21,362 nt of DNA from a virus: positions 1 through 21,362 of IMG/VR virus record IMGVR_UViG_3300032820_000146. One strand, 5' to 3'. Both the position numbers and the translations under genes were made by a program. The notes below the pieces were generated by a model. It was not told the DNA's origin, did no database searches, and saw only the letters and a list, made by a program, of their open reading frames with translations. Below, piece by piece: positions 1 to 6,540 of the stretch. The stretch's first letter is position 1; every line of letters begins with the position of its first letter.

Positions 1-473
1 GTTGCAGCAGTTGGATCGGATACTGTACCAATAAAGGTAGTACCATTAATCTTTTCCATATTGACAACTAGTGGTGCTCCTCTACCAGTTGAACTATCAG
101 GATGATAATGACCTTGTGCTAGTATAAGGTAACTATCAGTATCACCATAGTCGTGAGCCATCGTAAAAGTAAACTGGAATGTACTATATCCATTTGGACT
201 TGATATAGCACCAAAGGTTGCAGTAATACCAGCACCAGCAGGGCCCGAACCCCAAGCACCTGCTGGACTTGTAGTAAAATTTGTAAACTCAGCAGTTCCT
301 TTATACCTAATTCCACCTGTCACGGAAACTCCGCCGGCAGTTGTTCCATCGGAAACTTTCAATATTGGTGTTGCCTGATCAGGATCAAAAAACAAATCCC
401 CCTTTCTACCAATAAATTGTGCTGCTGATGAACTACCTAATTTTTGTACTAATGCTCTAAATACAGATGCCAT
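1..473 (-). CDS. Tail-fibre/adhesin-like structural protein, N-terminal part (runs off the window)
   Basis: The frame opens with ATG at 473-471 and stays open to position 1, so about 157 N-terminal residues are visible and the C terminus lies outside. The start is supported by AAAGGAAA about six bases upstream. Residues 19-36 read QFIGRKGDLFFDPDQATP and are followed by LKVSDGTTAGG. This 'RKGDxFFDP...LxxSDGTTxGG' pattern is common near the N terminus of phage tail-fibre and receptor-binding proteins, where it forms a small beta-rich trimerisation or attachment module. After it come Gly/Thr/Ser-rich beta-type sequence and a segment GHYHPDSSTGRGAP around residues 128-141. No membrane segment or signal peptide is seen. 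It is the last visible gene of the leftward late unit, 17 bases after the gp26 frameshift extension. A fibre role is inferred from family pattern and position; the receptor-binding part is not visible. Confidence 0.6.
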   Translation of the reverse strand, partial: MASVFRALVQKLGSSSAAQFIGRKGDLFFDPDQATPILKVSDGTTAGGVSVTGGIRYKGTAEFTNFTTSPAGAWGSGPAGAGITATFGAISSPNGYSTFQFTFTMAHDYGDTDSYLILAQGHYHPDSSTGRGAPLVVNMEKINGTTFIGTVSDPTAA

Positions 474-490
474 TTAGTTTCCTTTTAATA

Positions 491-685
491 CTAATTTATT
501 TTAGCTTGTTCTTGTTCCATTCTCTCATTTTCTTCTTCAATATGTTGTATTAGCAATGTGAGATATATTTCTCTTTCATAACAAATTAAATTTTCTAGCT
601 CGGTTAAACTCCAATTATGATTTTGTACAATAGCGAATAGAGTTTTATAATAATTATGTAAATTATTATGGCCGAGCGCTAACCG
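491..685 (-). CDS. -1 frame extension of gp26: tail-assembly-chaperone-like T domain, made only by frameshifting
   Basis: This 64-codon stretch ends at TAG (493-491) and lies in the -1 frame relative to the gp26-like gene. Its frame is open back to a TAA at 724-722. From there to the last dozen residues it contains no ATG or GTG, and its only TTG lies in the middle of the helical core, so it cannot start on its own in any normal way. Joined through the T TTT TTC heptamer it gives a gp26 fusion of about 299 residues. The peptide is helical and acidic at its end: WSLTELENLICYEREIY followed by an EEENERMEQEQ run. The W-x-L-x-E-(I/L)-E...ERE-I-Y pattern resembles the short second product of phage tail-assembly-chaperone pairs (lambda T, P2 E', and unnamed equivalents in myoviruses). 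By position it could be compared with T4 gp51, which follows gp26, but T4 gp51 is much longer and no similarity was established. The role in tail assembly is inferred. Confidence 0.72.
   Translation of the reverse strand, partial: RLALGHNNLHNYYKTLFAIVQNHNWSLTELENLICYEREIYLTLLIQHIEEENERMEQEQAKIN
647..669 (-). repeat. A/T hairpin downstream of the slip site (9-bp stem, 5-base loop)
   Basis: On the minus strand ATAATAATT, loop TACAT, AATTATTAT form a perfect inverted repeat starting 15 bases after the slip heptamer. It could slow the ribosome as a downstream stimulator. All pairs are A-T and the spacing is longer than the usual 5-9 bases, so its contribution is uncertain. Confidence 0.3.
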
Positions 686-1389
686 AAAAAACTTTGCAGC
701 CCCTCCAGGACTGACTCTTGTTTACTGCCGCATTTCGAACAAGTAAATTCTACCTTATGTTTTAATTTGGGCATGGTATTAAAATAACCAATTAATTTCC
801 CGAATTGTTGTTGATTTAAAGACATTATAAAATCTTCTAATTCTTGTTCTGTATAATCTCTTATATCATGTATTTCGTCGCCTTCCCAAATAGATTCTAT
901 ACATGCCTTGGTAATTTCAAAAATAGAATCCATTTGCGATTCTTCAGGCGGTCTTGTCATTCTATCAATATCAGGATATTTTAATTTAACTTTTATTTTA
1001 TTAGTAAGTTTTATTACATCCGTATGATCTTTGCTGATCTCTAAACCAATATTTTCAAGATTAACTTGAACTGGTGTCTCCCCGTCACAATCTTTGGTTT
1101 GACAAGACAAGCTGATTTCAACATTTTGTCCAACTGAACGAGCTCTTAAATTTAGAAAAAATAATTCAATATCAAAAGCAGGAAGTTTTTCAATTTCAAC
1201 ATCATCGTCAAGACAACAGTTTTTAATAATTTCTTTTGTAGCTCTTACGATGTCCGCTGTTTCACCGCCTTCAAGAGCTGTTAGTAAAATCTTTTCTTCT
1301 TTAACAAGAAAAGGTCTATATTTTATTTTGTGATCTACACTATGTAATTTAAGTTCATAGGTAGGATTACCCACAATTGGTAAAGCCAT
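679..1389 (-). CDS. gp26: gp26-like baseplate hub assembly protein (T4_baseplate family), zinc-ribbon type
   Basis: A 236-residue protein starting at ATG 1389-1387 after GGAGATATA, a clear ribosome binding site. It matches the gp26-type baseplate proteins of T4-like phages in size, in gene order and in its start, LPIVGNPTYELKLHS. Two cysteine pairs are visible: C96-x4-C101 and C217-x2-C220 (FTCSKCGSK), which together could hold one zinc ion. The middle contains the charged segment around DIDRMTRPPEES and an acidic helical stretch. In T4, gp26 is needed for hub assembly but seems not to remain in the mature baseplate, which fits a chaperone. The last sense codons are TTT TTC GGT before TAG, forming a slip heptamer that leads into the downstream -1 frame. 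Most molecules probably end here, with a minority extended. Identification rests on recognised family features, not on a database match. Confidence 0.78.
   Translation of the reverse strand: MALPIVGNPTYELKLHSVDHKIKYRPFLVKEEKILLTALEGGETADIVRATKEIIKNCCLDDDVEIEKLPAFDIELFFLNLRARSVGQNVEISLSCQTKDCDGETPVQVNLENIGLEISKDHTDVIKLTNKIKVKLKYPDIDRMTRPPEESQMDSIFEITKACIESIWEGDEIHDIRDYTEQELEDFIMSLNQQQFGKLIGYFNTMPKLKHKVEFTCSKCGSKQESVLEGLQSFFG
685..691 (-). promoter_or_regulatory. Slippery heptamer T TTT TTC, candidate -1 ribosomal frameshift site
   Basis: Read on the minus strand, codons 234 and 235 of gp26 are TTT TTC, preceded by the T of AGT. This gives an exact X XXY YYZ heptamer. The zero-frame TAG follows after a single GGT codon. 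A one-base backward slip leads to CGG TTA GCG and into a 64-codon open frame that has no usable start of its own. The heptamer is placed exactly where it must be for the fusion to form. Confidence 0.72.
700..706 (-). promoter_or_regulatory. Internal Shine-Dalgarno-like GGAGGGG upstream of the slip site
   Basis: On the minus strand GGAGGGG lies inside the gp26 coding sequence (codons for LEGL), eight bases before the slip heptamer. There is no start codon at a suitable distance downstream in any gene, so it is not an initiation site. In E. coli dnaX a similar Shine-Dalgarno sequence about ten bases upstream stimulates -1 slippage. The same role is inferred here. Confidence 0.5.
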
Positions 1390-1412
1390 TATATCTCCAT
1401 ATTAAAAATTAA

Positions 1413-1970
1413 TTAATCAGATGGGGAAAATTCTCTTTGGGATCCATCTATCCATTTTTTATATTGAAAATTCACACTAAATTTTCCTACTTGATTCATT
1501 TGATCCCAACCCAAACTAATAGGATCAACATTGGTTGGAAAGGCCTCTAAATATTGAGCAACAGCAATTGCATCTTCCGTAGAAGATTTCGCGTATTGAT
1601 CAAACATTAATATATCAACTTGGCCCTTATAATTATCCTGCCATTCAATATTTGCTGATTCTGGATCAATTATATAATCCATCCAATTTAAAAACGTTTT
1701 TCTTGCCGACATAGCGTTTGTTAATATAAATCCTAATTGGAGTTCCGGATAAGTTGCTTCTCTTGCTAGTTTTCGAGTCGGACCATAATGTCTTAATTCT
1801 GAAGTCGCTATTGTTCTTCCTGGCATCGGGGCGGAATCACACAGATAAGATAATATTTCAGTTTCACCGACCTTGAGCAGGTTCGGCATCTTAAACCTTG
1901 CTACAAATCTATTTAAAGGAGCTAAACCTCTTTCCCCATCCAATTTCGATAAAAAGCTCTCTGTATTCAT
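1413..1970 (-). CDS. Tail-tube-fold baseplate protein, gp54/gp19-like (tube initiator candidate)
   Basis: A 185-residue protein with ATG at 1970-1968 behind CGGAGATTT. It has the hallmarks of the T4 gp19/gp54/gp48 tail-tube fold: an N-terminal FVARFKMPNLL strand, the segment SAPMPGRTIATSELRHYGPT, a middle FLNWMDYIIDPE, and the C-terminal pattern AFPTNVDPISLGWDQ followed by FSVNFQYKKW. These proteins build or start the inner tail tube on top of the baseplate hub. At 185 residues it is close to a plain tube protein (gp19, about 163) and much shorter than T4 gp54 (320). Its location among baseplate genes, away from any sheath gene, suggests a tube initiator rather than the major tube protein. 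Whether it is the gp54 equivalent or a second tube paralogue cannot be settled here. It lies 23 bases before gp26 and 16 bases after the 205-residue gene. Confidence 0.65.
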   Translation of the reverse strand: MNTESFLSKLDGERGLAPLNRFVARFKMPNLLKVGETEILSYLCDSAPMPGRTIATSELRHYGPTRKLAREATYPELQLGFILTNAMSARKTFLNWMDYIIDPESANIEWQDNYKGQVDILMFDQYAKSSTEDAIAVAQYLEAFPTNVDPISLGWDQMNQVGKFSVNFQYKKWIDGSQREFSPSD

Positions 1971-1986
1971 AAATCTCCGTTAAATT

Positions 1987-2604
1987 TTATATAAATTTTC
2001 TAGCGTGATGATCGATTATATCTTTACTATCATTCCAAACTTTAGCTTTTGTAACCCCCATGCCGCCGCCGCGAGATCTAAATTCCTCTACGGGCAAATG
2101 TAATGCGGTAGTCCATTCATTGGGTTCTATATGAATAAATTGTGAACGAACATATGAGCCTGTTAAATCATATTTATGAAGGGTAGGCTTAGCTTCTTTA
2201 TATCGAGTAAATCCTTTAATATCATTATATGTAACATGTAAATAAGCTTGCAAATCTTCTTCATTTAAAAACCCAATCAATTTTTTCATTAATTTTTCTC
2301 TTAATCTATAAGGGAGATAATGAAAATTCATTCCCAGCATACCTTTGGGATAAGGTTTTATTGGAATAACTAGCGGAAATGTATCATAATAAGGTAATTT
2401 CATTCTCGTTTTGGGCTGATAATGAAAAAAATACATTCTCCCTAATTTCAACTCTTTTTCTCTATTACCTTCACTTATAATATTATAGGGATTTTTAATT
2501 GATCCAACTCTTGCAACTATTAATGAGTGCCGGAGCTTTTCATACTTTTCCCTAAGCCATTCAACTGCATCATCTTCTATATGTGAAAGTTTTCGTAGTG
2601 CCAT
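1987..2604 (-). CDS. Conserved-looking phage structural-block protein of unknown function (205 aa)
   Basis: A complete 205-residue frame starting at ATG 2604-2602, three bases after the stop of the gp4-like gene. No strong ribosome binding site is seen, so it may be translated by coupling to gp4. The most distinctive part is GRMYFFHYQPKTRMKLPYYD, followed by a PLVIPIKPY-type segment and GMLGMNFHYLP at residues about 90-100, then a Lys/Arg-rich helix. Later segments are FTRYKEAKP and RSQFIHIEPNEW, and the C terminus is basic (HHARKF). Similar proteins seem to travel with gp4 and baseplate genes in marine T4-like phages, but I cannot assign a function. No signal peptide, membrane helix or catalytic motif is visible. 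Head/tail completion or baseplate assembly is a guess from the neighbours. Confidence 0.75.
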   Translation of the reverse strand: MALRKLSHIEDDAVEWLREKYEKLRHSLIVARVGSIKNPYNIISEGNREKELKLGRMYFFHYQPKTRMKLPYYDTFPLVIPIKPYPKGMLGMNFHYLPYRLREKLMKKLIGFLNEEDLQAYLHVTYNDIKGFTRYKEAKPTLHKYDLTGSYVRSQFIHIEPNEWTTALHLPVEEFRSRGGGMGVTKAKVWNDSKDIIDHHARKFI

Positions 2605-2607
2605 GTA

Positions 2608-3051
2608 TTATTTAGAGAGCAATTGATCTTCTGTTATAATTTTAAATTTCCAATTTTTATACTCACAAAATGTGGTAGCAGCTTTCCATTTAGCTTCATT
2701 TACGCCATATCTTTTCATTTCTAATAAATACCTACCACTTTTCCTTTTATTCAAACGAGGCTTAGGTGGAATAGTTTGTGATTTAGGTTTAACTTCAATT
2801 ATTGAAGTTTCAAAGGTCCCATCATGTTTTTTTATTTTAACCCAAAAATCTGGATAATATTTGTGTATTTTCTTATCAAAAGGTGATCTATACGGTATAA
2901 ATATTTCTTCACTGGACCACTTAACAATGCTAGCATTAGAATCACAATAAACCATGAAACGCCTCTCCCACAAACTTCTATAAATTATATTAGTGGGATT
3001 TCCTTTATATTTATCGCGATGTTTTGGTTTAAATTTTCCTTTGTACGCCAT
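2608..3051 (-). CDS. gp4: gp4-like head completion nuclease
   Basis: 147 residues from ATG 3051-3049. A longer in-frame start upstream was rejected because it would run back across the divergent promoters and the start of the gene at 3105. The N terminus YKGKFKPKHRDKYKGNPTNI and the following YRSLWERRFMVYCD match the T4 gp4 (gp50/65) head-completion family of about 150 residues. A PD-(D/E)xK nuclease arrangement is visible: E29 in LWER, D68 in YYPDF and E86-x-K88 in IIEVKPK. A TnsA-like C-terminal segment NEAKWKAATTFCEYKNWKF follows. In T4 the protein is required to finish filled heads before tail joining; the nuclease-type site suggests DNA end processing. It is the first gene of the leftward unit, about 30 bases after the inferred transcription start of a TATAAATA promoter. 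Confidence 0.85.
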   Translation of the reverse strand: MAYKGKFKPKHRDKYKGNPTNIIYRSLWERRFMVYCDSNASIVKWSSEEIFIPYRSPFDKKIHKYYPDFWVKIKKHDGTFETSIIEVKPKSQTIPPKPRLNKRKSGRYLLEMKRYGVNEAKWKAATTFCEYKNWKFKIITEDQLLSK

Positions 3052-3072
3052 AATAAATAATCGATAAATAAT
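3052..3072 (+). promoter_or_regulatory. Tandem late-promoter-like boxes for the rightward unit
   Basis: Two copies of ATAAATAAT (3053-3061 and 3064-3072) are separated by CG, giving an 11-base period. With the base before them they read AATAAATA and GATAAATA, each one mismatch from the T4 late box TATAAATA. The second copy would start transcription near 3076 and give a leader of about 29 bases before the gene at 3105. Confidence 0.4.
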
Positions 3073-3086
3073 TAGATATATTAAAC

Positions 3087-3094
3087 TATTTATA
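3087..3094 (-). promoter_or_regulatory. T4-type late promoter box TATAAATA for the leftward unit
   Basis: On the minus strand the spacer reads TATAAATAGTTTAATATATC, an exact match to the T4 late -10 element. It lies 36 bases ahead of the gp4 start, predicting transcription from about 3081 and a leader near 30 bases. It is the only exact TATAAATA on this strand in the spacer. Phage sigma (gp55-like) and sliding-clamp dependence are assumed from T4. Confidence 0.6.
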
Positions 3095-3104
3095 CGGAGA
3101 AACA

Positions 3105-3986
3105 ATGGCTCAGAAAGCAGATCTAACATATCCTGACAATCTCGGGGCAAAATCTGGTGGAGGTGACGAAAGTCATTGGGTCCTATTTACTTCGTTTCCT
3201 CAACTTTTTGCGCAAACTACATCTGCTGCTGAATATAGTATAGCTCTTCCTATGGGGGCCCAAGCATTAATTTCAACATCAGAAGCAGTATATGCGGAAC
3301 AAGAAGGATTAGGAACAGTTCTTACAGAAGCGTCACAAAAAGTTGCCTCAGGAATAAGCGATTATATGGATTCTGAAGGTACTTTCCTAGACTTTATTGC
3401 GTCCTTTAAAGATATTAATTATGGCAAAATGGGAGAGGCTGCCGCGGAGCATGCACTAGGTACAACAATAAAAAAATCTGATTTATTAAAAAAAGCATTG
3501 GGTGGTTCGAATATTGCAATTAATCCTAAAATGTCTTTACTATATCAGGGTCCCGGAAAATTTAGAAAATTTGTATTTGAATTCCCCATGGTAGCAAAAA
3601 ATCAGAAAGAAAGTGAAACAATTCAGGAAATTATAAAAGCTTTCAGAATCTCAACTTTACCCGGATATGCGGATCCGGTGGGGAATATCGCCGGCATCGG
3701 TTCAACTCAAACCGGTGCCGGTGGAACTGAGCGCAAAAAAGGTGCCGGATCAAACTTTTATACTTTTCCAAGTACTTGGGATATTAGATTTGGTCACACG
3801 AAAGGCGCGGATGAAAGACCATTTAGAATAGCAAGAAGTGTATGTAATAGTGTTATAGCTAATTATGCCGCAGCTGGAGTACCATTCTTTTTCAAAAAAG
3901 ATAGCCACGCTTTTGAAATAAAATTAACTGTTTCTTTTACAGAAATCGTTATTATTACCAAAGAATTAGTTGAACAGGGATTTTAA
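3105..3986 (+). CDS. gp48: gp48-like baseplate tail-tube cap protein
   Basis: 293 residues starting at ATG after CGGAGAAACA, a strong ribosome binding site. The second half has the tube-cap signature: NPKMSLLYQGPGKFRKFVFEF (positions about 140-160), then a helix with KESETIQEIIKAF, then FYTFPSTWDIRF and a C terminus ending in VIITKELVEQGF. This is the pattern of gp48/gp54 proteins that sit on the hub and nucleate the tail tube. It is shorter than T4 gp48 (364). Residues about 186-216 form a Gly-rich loop (AGIGSTQTGAGG) whose DNA is clearly more GC-rich than the rest of the gene. A cysteine (C-N-S-V) and a helical stretch ARSVCNSVIANYAAAG lie near the end. The stop overlaps the next start by one base (TAATG). 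It is the first gene of the rightward unit. Confidence 0.72.
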   Translation: MAQKADLTYPDNLGAKSGGGDESHWVLFTSFPQLFAQTTSAAEYSIALPMGAQALISTSEAVYAEQEGLGTVLTEASQKVASGISDYMDSEGTFLDFIASFKDINYGKMGEAAAEHALGTTIKKSDLLKKALGGSNIAINPKMSLLYQGPGKFRKFVFEFPMVAKNQKESETIQEIIKAFRISTLPGYADPVGNIAGIGSTQTGAGGTERKKGAGSNFYTFPSTWDIRFGHTKGADERPFRIARSVCNSVIANYAAAGVPFFFKKDSHAFEIKLTVSFTEIVIITKELVEQGF

Positions 3987-4543
3987 TGTCATATTTTTCT
4001 TACTTACCAAATATTCAATATAATATAACCGGAAGCAAATACGGCGAAACAACTACTGCCAGAGATATATTTATTCGAAATTTATTAAAACAAAATGTGA
4101 TTGATAAAGCTTTAAATTTTGATTTACATACTATAGGAGATACTGAGCGACCTGATACAACATCTTTTCTTGTATATGGTGATGTCAAATATGATTGGAT
4201 AATATTTTTAACCAATAAAATGATGAATCCCTATTTCGATTGGCCTTTGAGTTCCCAAGATTTTACAAAAATGATAAAAGGAAAATATGGGTCCATTGAC
4301 CGAGCCAAAAAACAAATTCATGAATATAGACAAGTAACACAAGAAGAAACTGATACGACTAAATTAATGGAAGTTATAATTGATAAAGATGCATATAATA
4401 TTCTACCGGATTCAGATAGAAAAAGAATATCCAAATATGATATAGAATTTAAAACAAATGAAGCAAATAGACGTATTAAAATAATTGATAGACAATATGT
4501 TGAAGATATTATGAAAGAAGCTCAAACTAAACGATACAGGTAA
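3986..4543 (+). CDS. gp53: gp53 baseplate wedge protein
   Basis: 185 residues, close to T4 gp53 (196). The start ATG overlaps the upstream stop (TAATG), so translation is coupled. The family pattern is clear: an N-terminal SYFSYLPNIQYN, then ARDIFIRNLLKQ, then the core FLVYGDVKYDWIIFLTNKMM (T4 has a similar IYGNPQLYWVLLMCND) followed by NPYFDWPLSS and a Gln/Tyr/Lys helix. The C terminus ends with a basic RRIKIIDRQYVEDIMKE helix, as in T4. gp53 locks adjacent wedges together around the hub in T4. The order 48-53-27/5-25-6-7 fits a baseplate operon. Confidence 0.87.
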   Translation: MSYFSYLPNIQYNITGSKYGETTTARDIFIRNLLKQNVIDKALNFDLHTIGDTERPDTTSFLVYGDVKYDWIIFLTNKMMNPYFDWPLSSQDFTKMIKGKYGSIDRAKKQIHEYRQVTQEETDTTKLMEVIIDKDAYNILPDSDRKRISKYDIEFKTNEANRRIKIIDRQYVEDIMKEAQTKRYR

Positions 4544-4548
4544 TAAAT

Positions 4549-6513
4549 ATGGCAGATGATGCAATTGAAGCCCAGCGCGAACTAGTTAAGTTTCAAAACC
4601 CCCCACAGAAAGCTTCGCCAGTTAGTATAGGTCATCCGAAAGCAAAAGAAATTGAGAAATCGGCAACTCAAGCTGGTTTGTATGATATTGTAAAGTGTGA
4701 TATAGTAACTCCAAATGTAACAGATGCTGAAGCCGATAATCGCCCTAAACCAGTTAATATTATACCAATGATTGATAAATTAACTGTACATGAAGATATT
4801 AATAAACCTTATTTATTATGTGATATTGCAGTAAGAGATTCTTATGGATTTAGAGAAACTATTCCACTTATAGGTGAAGAATTTCTCCGACTTGAAGCAC
4901 AGACCAGAGGGTTTGACAAGATTGACGCTGATAATCCTCTCGATAATATTATTAAAAAGACATTTAGAGTATATTCTATTTCTCCTATAGTTAATTCTAC
5001 CGAAAGAATGAAATTATATGTTCTCCATTGTATTTCAATAGAAGCTATTATTAGTGAAAAAAAGAAAATAAGTAAAGGATATGGCCAGTTTGGGGATGGA
5101 GGAGTAAAAATTGAAACAGTCGTTAAGGATATTTACGAAAATTATATCGTAAAGCCACTGACAACTTACTATTCAGGATATATAGAAGGAATGCTCGAAC
5201 CCAAAAAGCTTATAATTGAACCAACACAAGATAAACATTCTTTTGCTTTTCCTTTTAAAAATCCATTTGATATTATGGATGATTTGGCTGAAAAAGCGAC
5301 ATCTTTAAATGAACAAGAAGAACAGGGAGATATGGAAGATGATGTATTTAACGAACAAAGCGAAGCCCCTCCAGCAGATGGCGCTTTATATATGTTTTAT
5401 GAAACTTTAACTCAATTTAAATTTGAAAGTTTAGAAACAAGTTTTAAAAGAGAACCTAAACGAAATTTTGTGGCAAAAATAGATTCTACAGTAGATGCAA
5501 AGGATAGATTTGCTAACCAGGGTTGGCCGGGAATTGCATTTAATAATGTAGAAGAATATAGTATTGATAGTATGTTTGATGTTATTGATAATATGAGAGA
5601 AGGAATGTATGCTGCTAAATTAATAACGCATGATATAGTTCGAATGAGATATGAAACTATAGGATATAGATATATTGAGAAAAAAGAAGATCTCCAACTG
5701 GAATTGGTTGCCGAGGAAGTAACGACTGAAACTAATCCAGGAACAGGAGACGCAGATTCGTCCGACAAGAAACTAGCAGATTTTACCGTTTCGCTTGGAA
5801 ACGGCAAACTTTGTTCATACAATCATGATTGTTTAATTGATGATGATGGCGGAGAAGGTGCTCGTGTAAAATTAATGGGGACGAATTTTAATCATTCATA
5901 TTTTATGCAAATGAATAGAAAATCCCTTACGGGCACTGGTGGCGCAGAACCAGGCATTAACGAAACTAACGTTGAGTATCGATCACAAAAAAGAGATTCA
6001 CAATTTCAGCAACTTGATAATATAAAAATAACCCTTAAATTAGCCGGAGATTCATCTTTAAGAGTTGGAGATATTATTTGGTGGCATATGCCATCACACG
6101 CATTTTTAAATAGTGGTACGGCCGGAGAGGATCCCTTTTTAAGTGGAAAATATATTATGACAAAAATAAAACACGTATTTACGAATAAACAATATTATCA
6201 AGAAATACAAATTAGAAAAGATTGTTTAGAAAATACGCCACCTAGTTTAGATGAAACTGTAATTTCAGGTTACGCTGGTGGAATGTCTGCACACATGGAA
6301 GATGAGGAACGGCTGAAATCTTATAAAGCCGCGGTTGATCCTATTCCAGTGAATGATCCTGGAGTGATAGATATGACAAACCAGACGCAGGGAGAACAGA
6401 CATTTAATCAGGCTTTTGCTGCGGCAAGAAAGAGAGCTGGTGGTAAGGGTGGAACCTTTACGTATAAAGGGAAATCGTATCATACAGGAACAAAAGAAGA
6501 AGCAACTTCATGA
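4549..6513 (+). CDS. gp27-like baseplate hub protein with long C-terminal tail
   Basis: 654 residues from ATG 4549, with AGG about eight bases upstream, five bases after gp53. Segments typical of the T4 gp27 / P2 gpD hub fold are visible: an N-terminal part with YLLCDIAVRDSYGF and GEEFLRLEAQTRG, a second domain with RMKLYVLHCISIEAI, a central FPFKNPFDIMDDLAEKA and ALYMFYETLTQFKFESLE, and a C-terminal LRVGDIIWWHMPSH, then LSGKYIMTKIKHVF and YYQEIQIRKDCLE. Hub proteins of this class form a trimer that joins the spike to the tail tube. It is longer than T4 gp27 (391), mainly through an acidic linker (residues about 255-275) and a tail after residue 570. Residues 617-646 contain FNQAFAAARKRAGG then GTFTYKGKSYHT, a short module discussed in the findings. 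Placement directly before the gp5-like spike supports the hub role. Confidence 0.72.
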   Translation: MADDAIEAQRELVKFQNPPQKASPVSIGHPKAKEIEKSATQAGLYDIVKCDIVTPNVTDAEADNRPKPVNIIPMIDKLTVHEDINKPYLLCDIAVRDSYGFRETIPLIGEEFLRLEAQTRGFDKIDADNPLDNIIKKTFRVYSISPIVNSTERMKLYVLHCISIEAIISEKKKISKGYGQFGDGGVKIETVVKDIYENYIVKPLTTYYSGYIEGMLEPKKLIIEPTQDKHSFAFPFKNPFDIMDDLAEKATSLNEQEEQGDMEDDVFNEQSEAPPADGALYMFYETLTQFKFESLETSFKREPKRNFVAKIDSTVDAKDRFANQGWPGIAFNNVEEYSIDSMFDVIDNMREGMYAAKLITHDIVRMRYETIGYRYIEKKEDLQLELVAEEVTTETNPGTGDADSSDKKLADFTVSLGNGKLCSYNHDCLIDDDGGEGARVKLMGTNFNHSYFMQMNRKSLTGTGGAEPGINETNVEYRSQKRDSQFQQLDNIKITLKLAGDSSLRVGDIIWWHMPSHAFLNSGTAGEDPFLSGKYIMTKIKHVFTNKQYYQEIQIRKDCLENTPPSLDETVISGYAGGMSAHMEDEERLKSYKAAVDPIPVNDPGVIDMTNQTQGEQTFNQAFAAARKRAGGKGGTFTYKGKSYHTGTKEEATS

Positions 6514-6540
6514 TAAAAAATATATTATATAAAGGATAAA

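Noticed and set aside
494-721. Independent start for the frame after gp26
   Set aside because: No ATG or GTG occurs before the last dozen codons, and the only TTG would cut off the conserved WSLTELE part. Rare ATT or ATA starts lack a ribosome binding site.
2896-2903. Exact TATAAATA on the plus strand inside the gp4 gene
   Set aside because: Several exact matches are expected by chance in 21 kb of AT-rich sequence. This one lies in coding sequence about 200 bases ahead of the rightward unit, which already has nearer candidates.
3052-3150. Longer N terminus for the gp4-like protein
   Set aside because: It would overlap the divergent promoters and the start of the gene at 3105, and the gp4 family begins with the KGKF/KPK segment just after the chosen ATG.
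5412-5822. 136-codon open frame on the minus strand opposite the gp27-like gene
   Set aside because: It is a Ser/Leu-rich shadow frame without start signals or family features.
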